Part shown: positions 7,311 through 7,318 of the stretch, one piece after another | How the letters are laid out: each line of letters opens with the position of its first letter | How positions within the stretch are numbered: the first letter of the stretch is position 1 | NCBI GenBank assembly: GCA_037384065.1 | Contig: JARROJ010000104.1 | Coordinates: forward strand, 1 to 7,318 | Direction: 5' to 3' | Length of the DNA: 7,318 bases | Origin: JABDPF01 sp037384065 | GTDB taxonomy: Bacteria; Pseudomonadota; Gammaproteobacteria; Xanthomonadales; SZUA-36 | Translations under genes and position numbers: made by a program | Notes under the pieces: model-generated | What the model was told of the DNA's origin: nothing | The model's input: only the letters and a program-made list of their open reading frames with translations | The model's database searches: none

Positions 7311-7318
7311 GAAAACCG

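Overview
The window is a stretch of gammaproteobacterial core chromosome carrying the protein quality-control cluster tRNA-Leu, tig, clpP, clpX, lon, hup, tRNA-Val, all on the + strand. Base composition is GC-rich (about 60-65% by eye), with strong G/C preference at third codon positions. This gene order is familiar from gammaproteobacteria. From memory, the C-terminal part of trigger factor and its divergent PPIase domain look more like xanthomonad or Chromatiales-type proteins than E. coli. That lineage guess is an inference; genus cannot be read from the window. No mobile element, CRISPR array or defence gene is present.

Layout. 15-99: tRNA-Leu(UAG). 156-1475: trigger factor, the ribosome-bound chaperone. 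1512-2158: clpP, broken by an apparent one-base deletion near 1957, with both halves otherwise fully conserved. 2210-3484: clpX, the ClpP-partner AAA+ unfoldase. 3485-3673: a hairpin-rich gap between converging reading frames. 3674-3889 (- strand): a possible 71-residue single-pass membrane protein. 3890-4247: a regulatory stretch with an 11-bp direct repeat, two GC-rich hairpins, a sigma32-like promoter, an extended -10 element and a 5'UTR hairpin. 4248-6665: lon protease. 6666-6948: a lower-GC leader with a palindrome and imperfect repeats. 6949-7221: HU-family DNA-binding protein. 7235-7310: tRNA-Val(UAC).

The genes cover successive stages of protein fate. Trigger factor receives nascent chains, ClpX unfolds tagged or regulated substrates and feeds them to ClpP, and Lon degrades misfolded and regulatory proteins. 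HU compacts DNA and is a known Lon substrate in E. coli. tig, clpP and clpX are closely spaced and probably co-transcribed. lon is separated by about 760 bases and seems to have its own heat-shock-type promoter.

The window is mostly ordinary. The points most worth following are the clpP frameshift, which would remove the catalytic Asp if real, and the unusually long clpX-lon gap with its small membrane ORF and repeats. I see no convincing new biological system.
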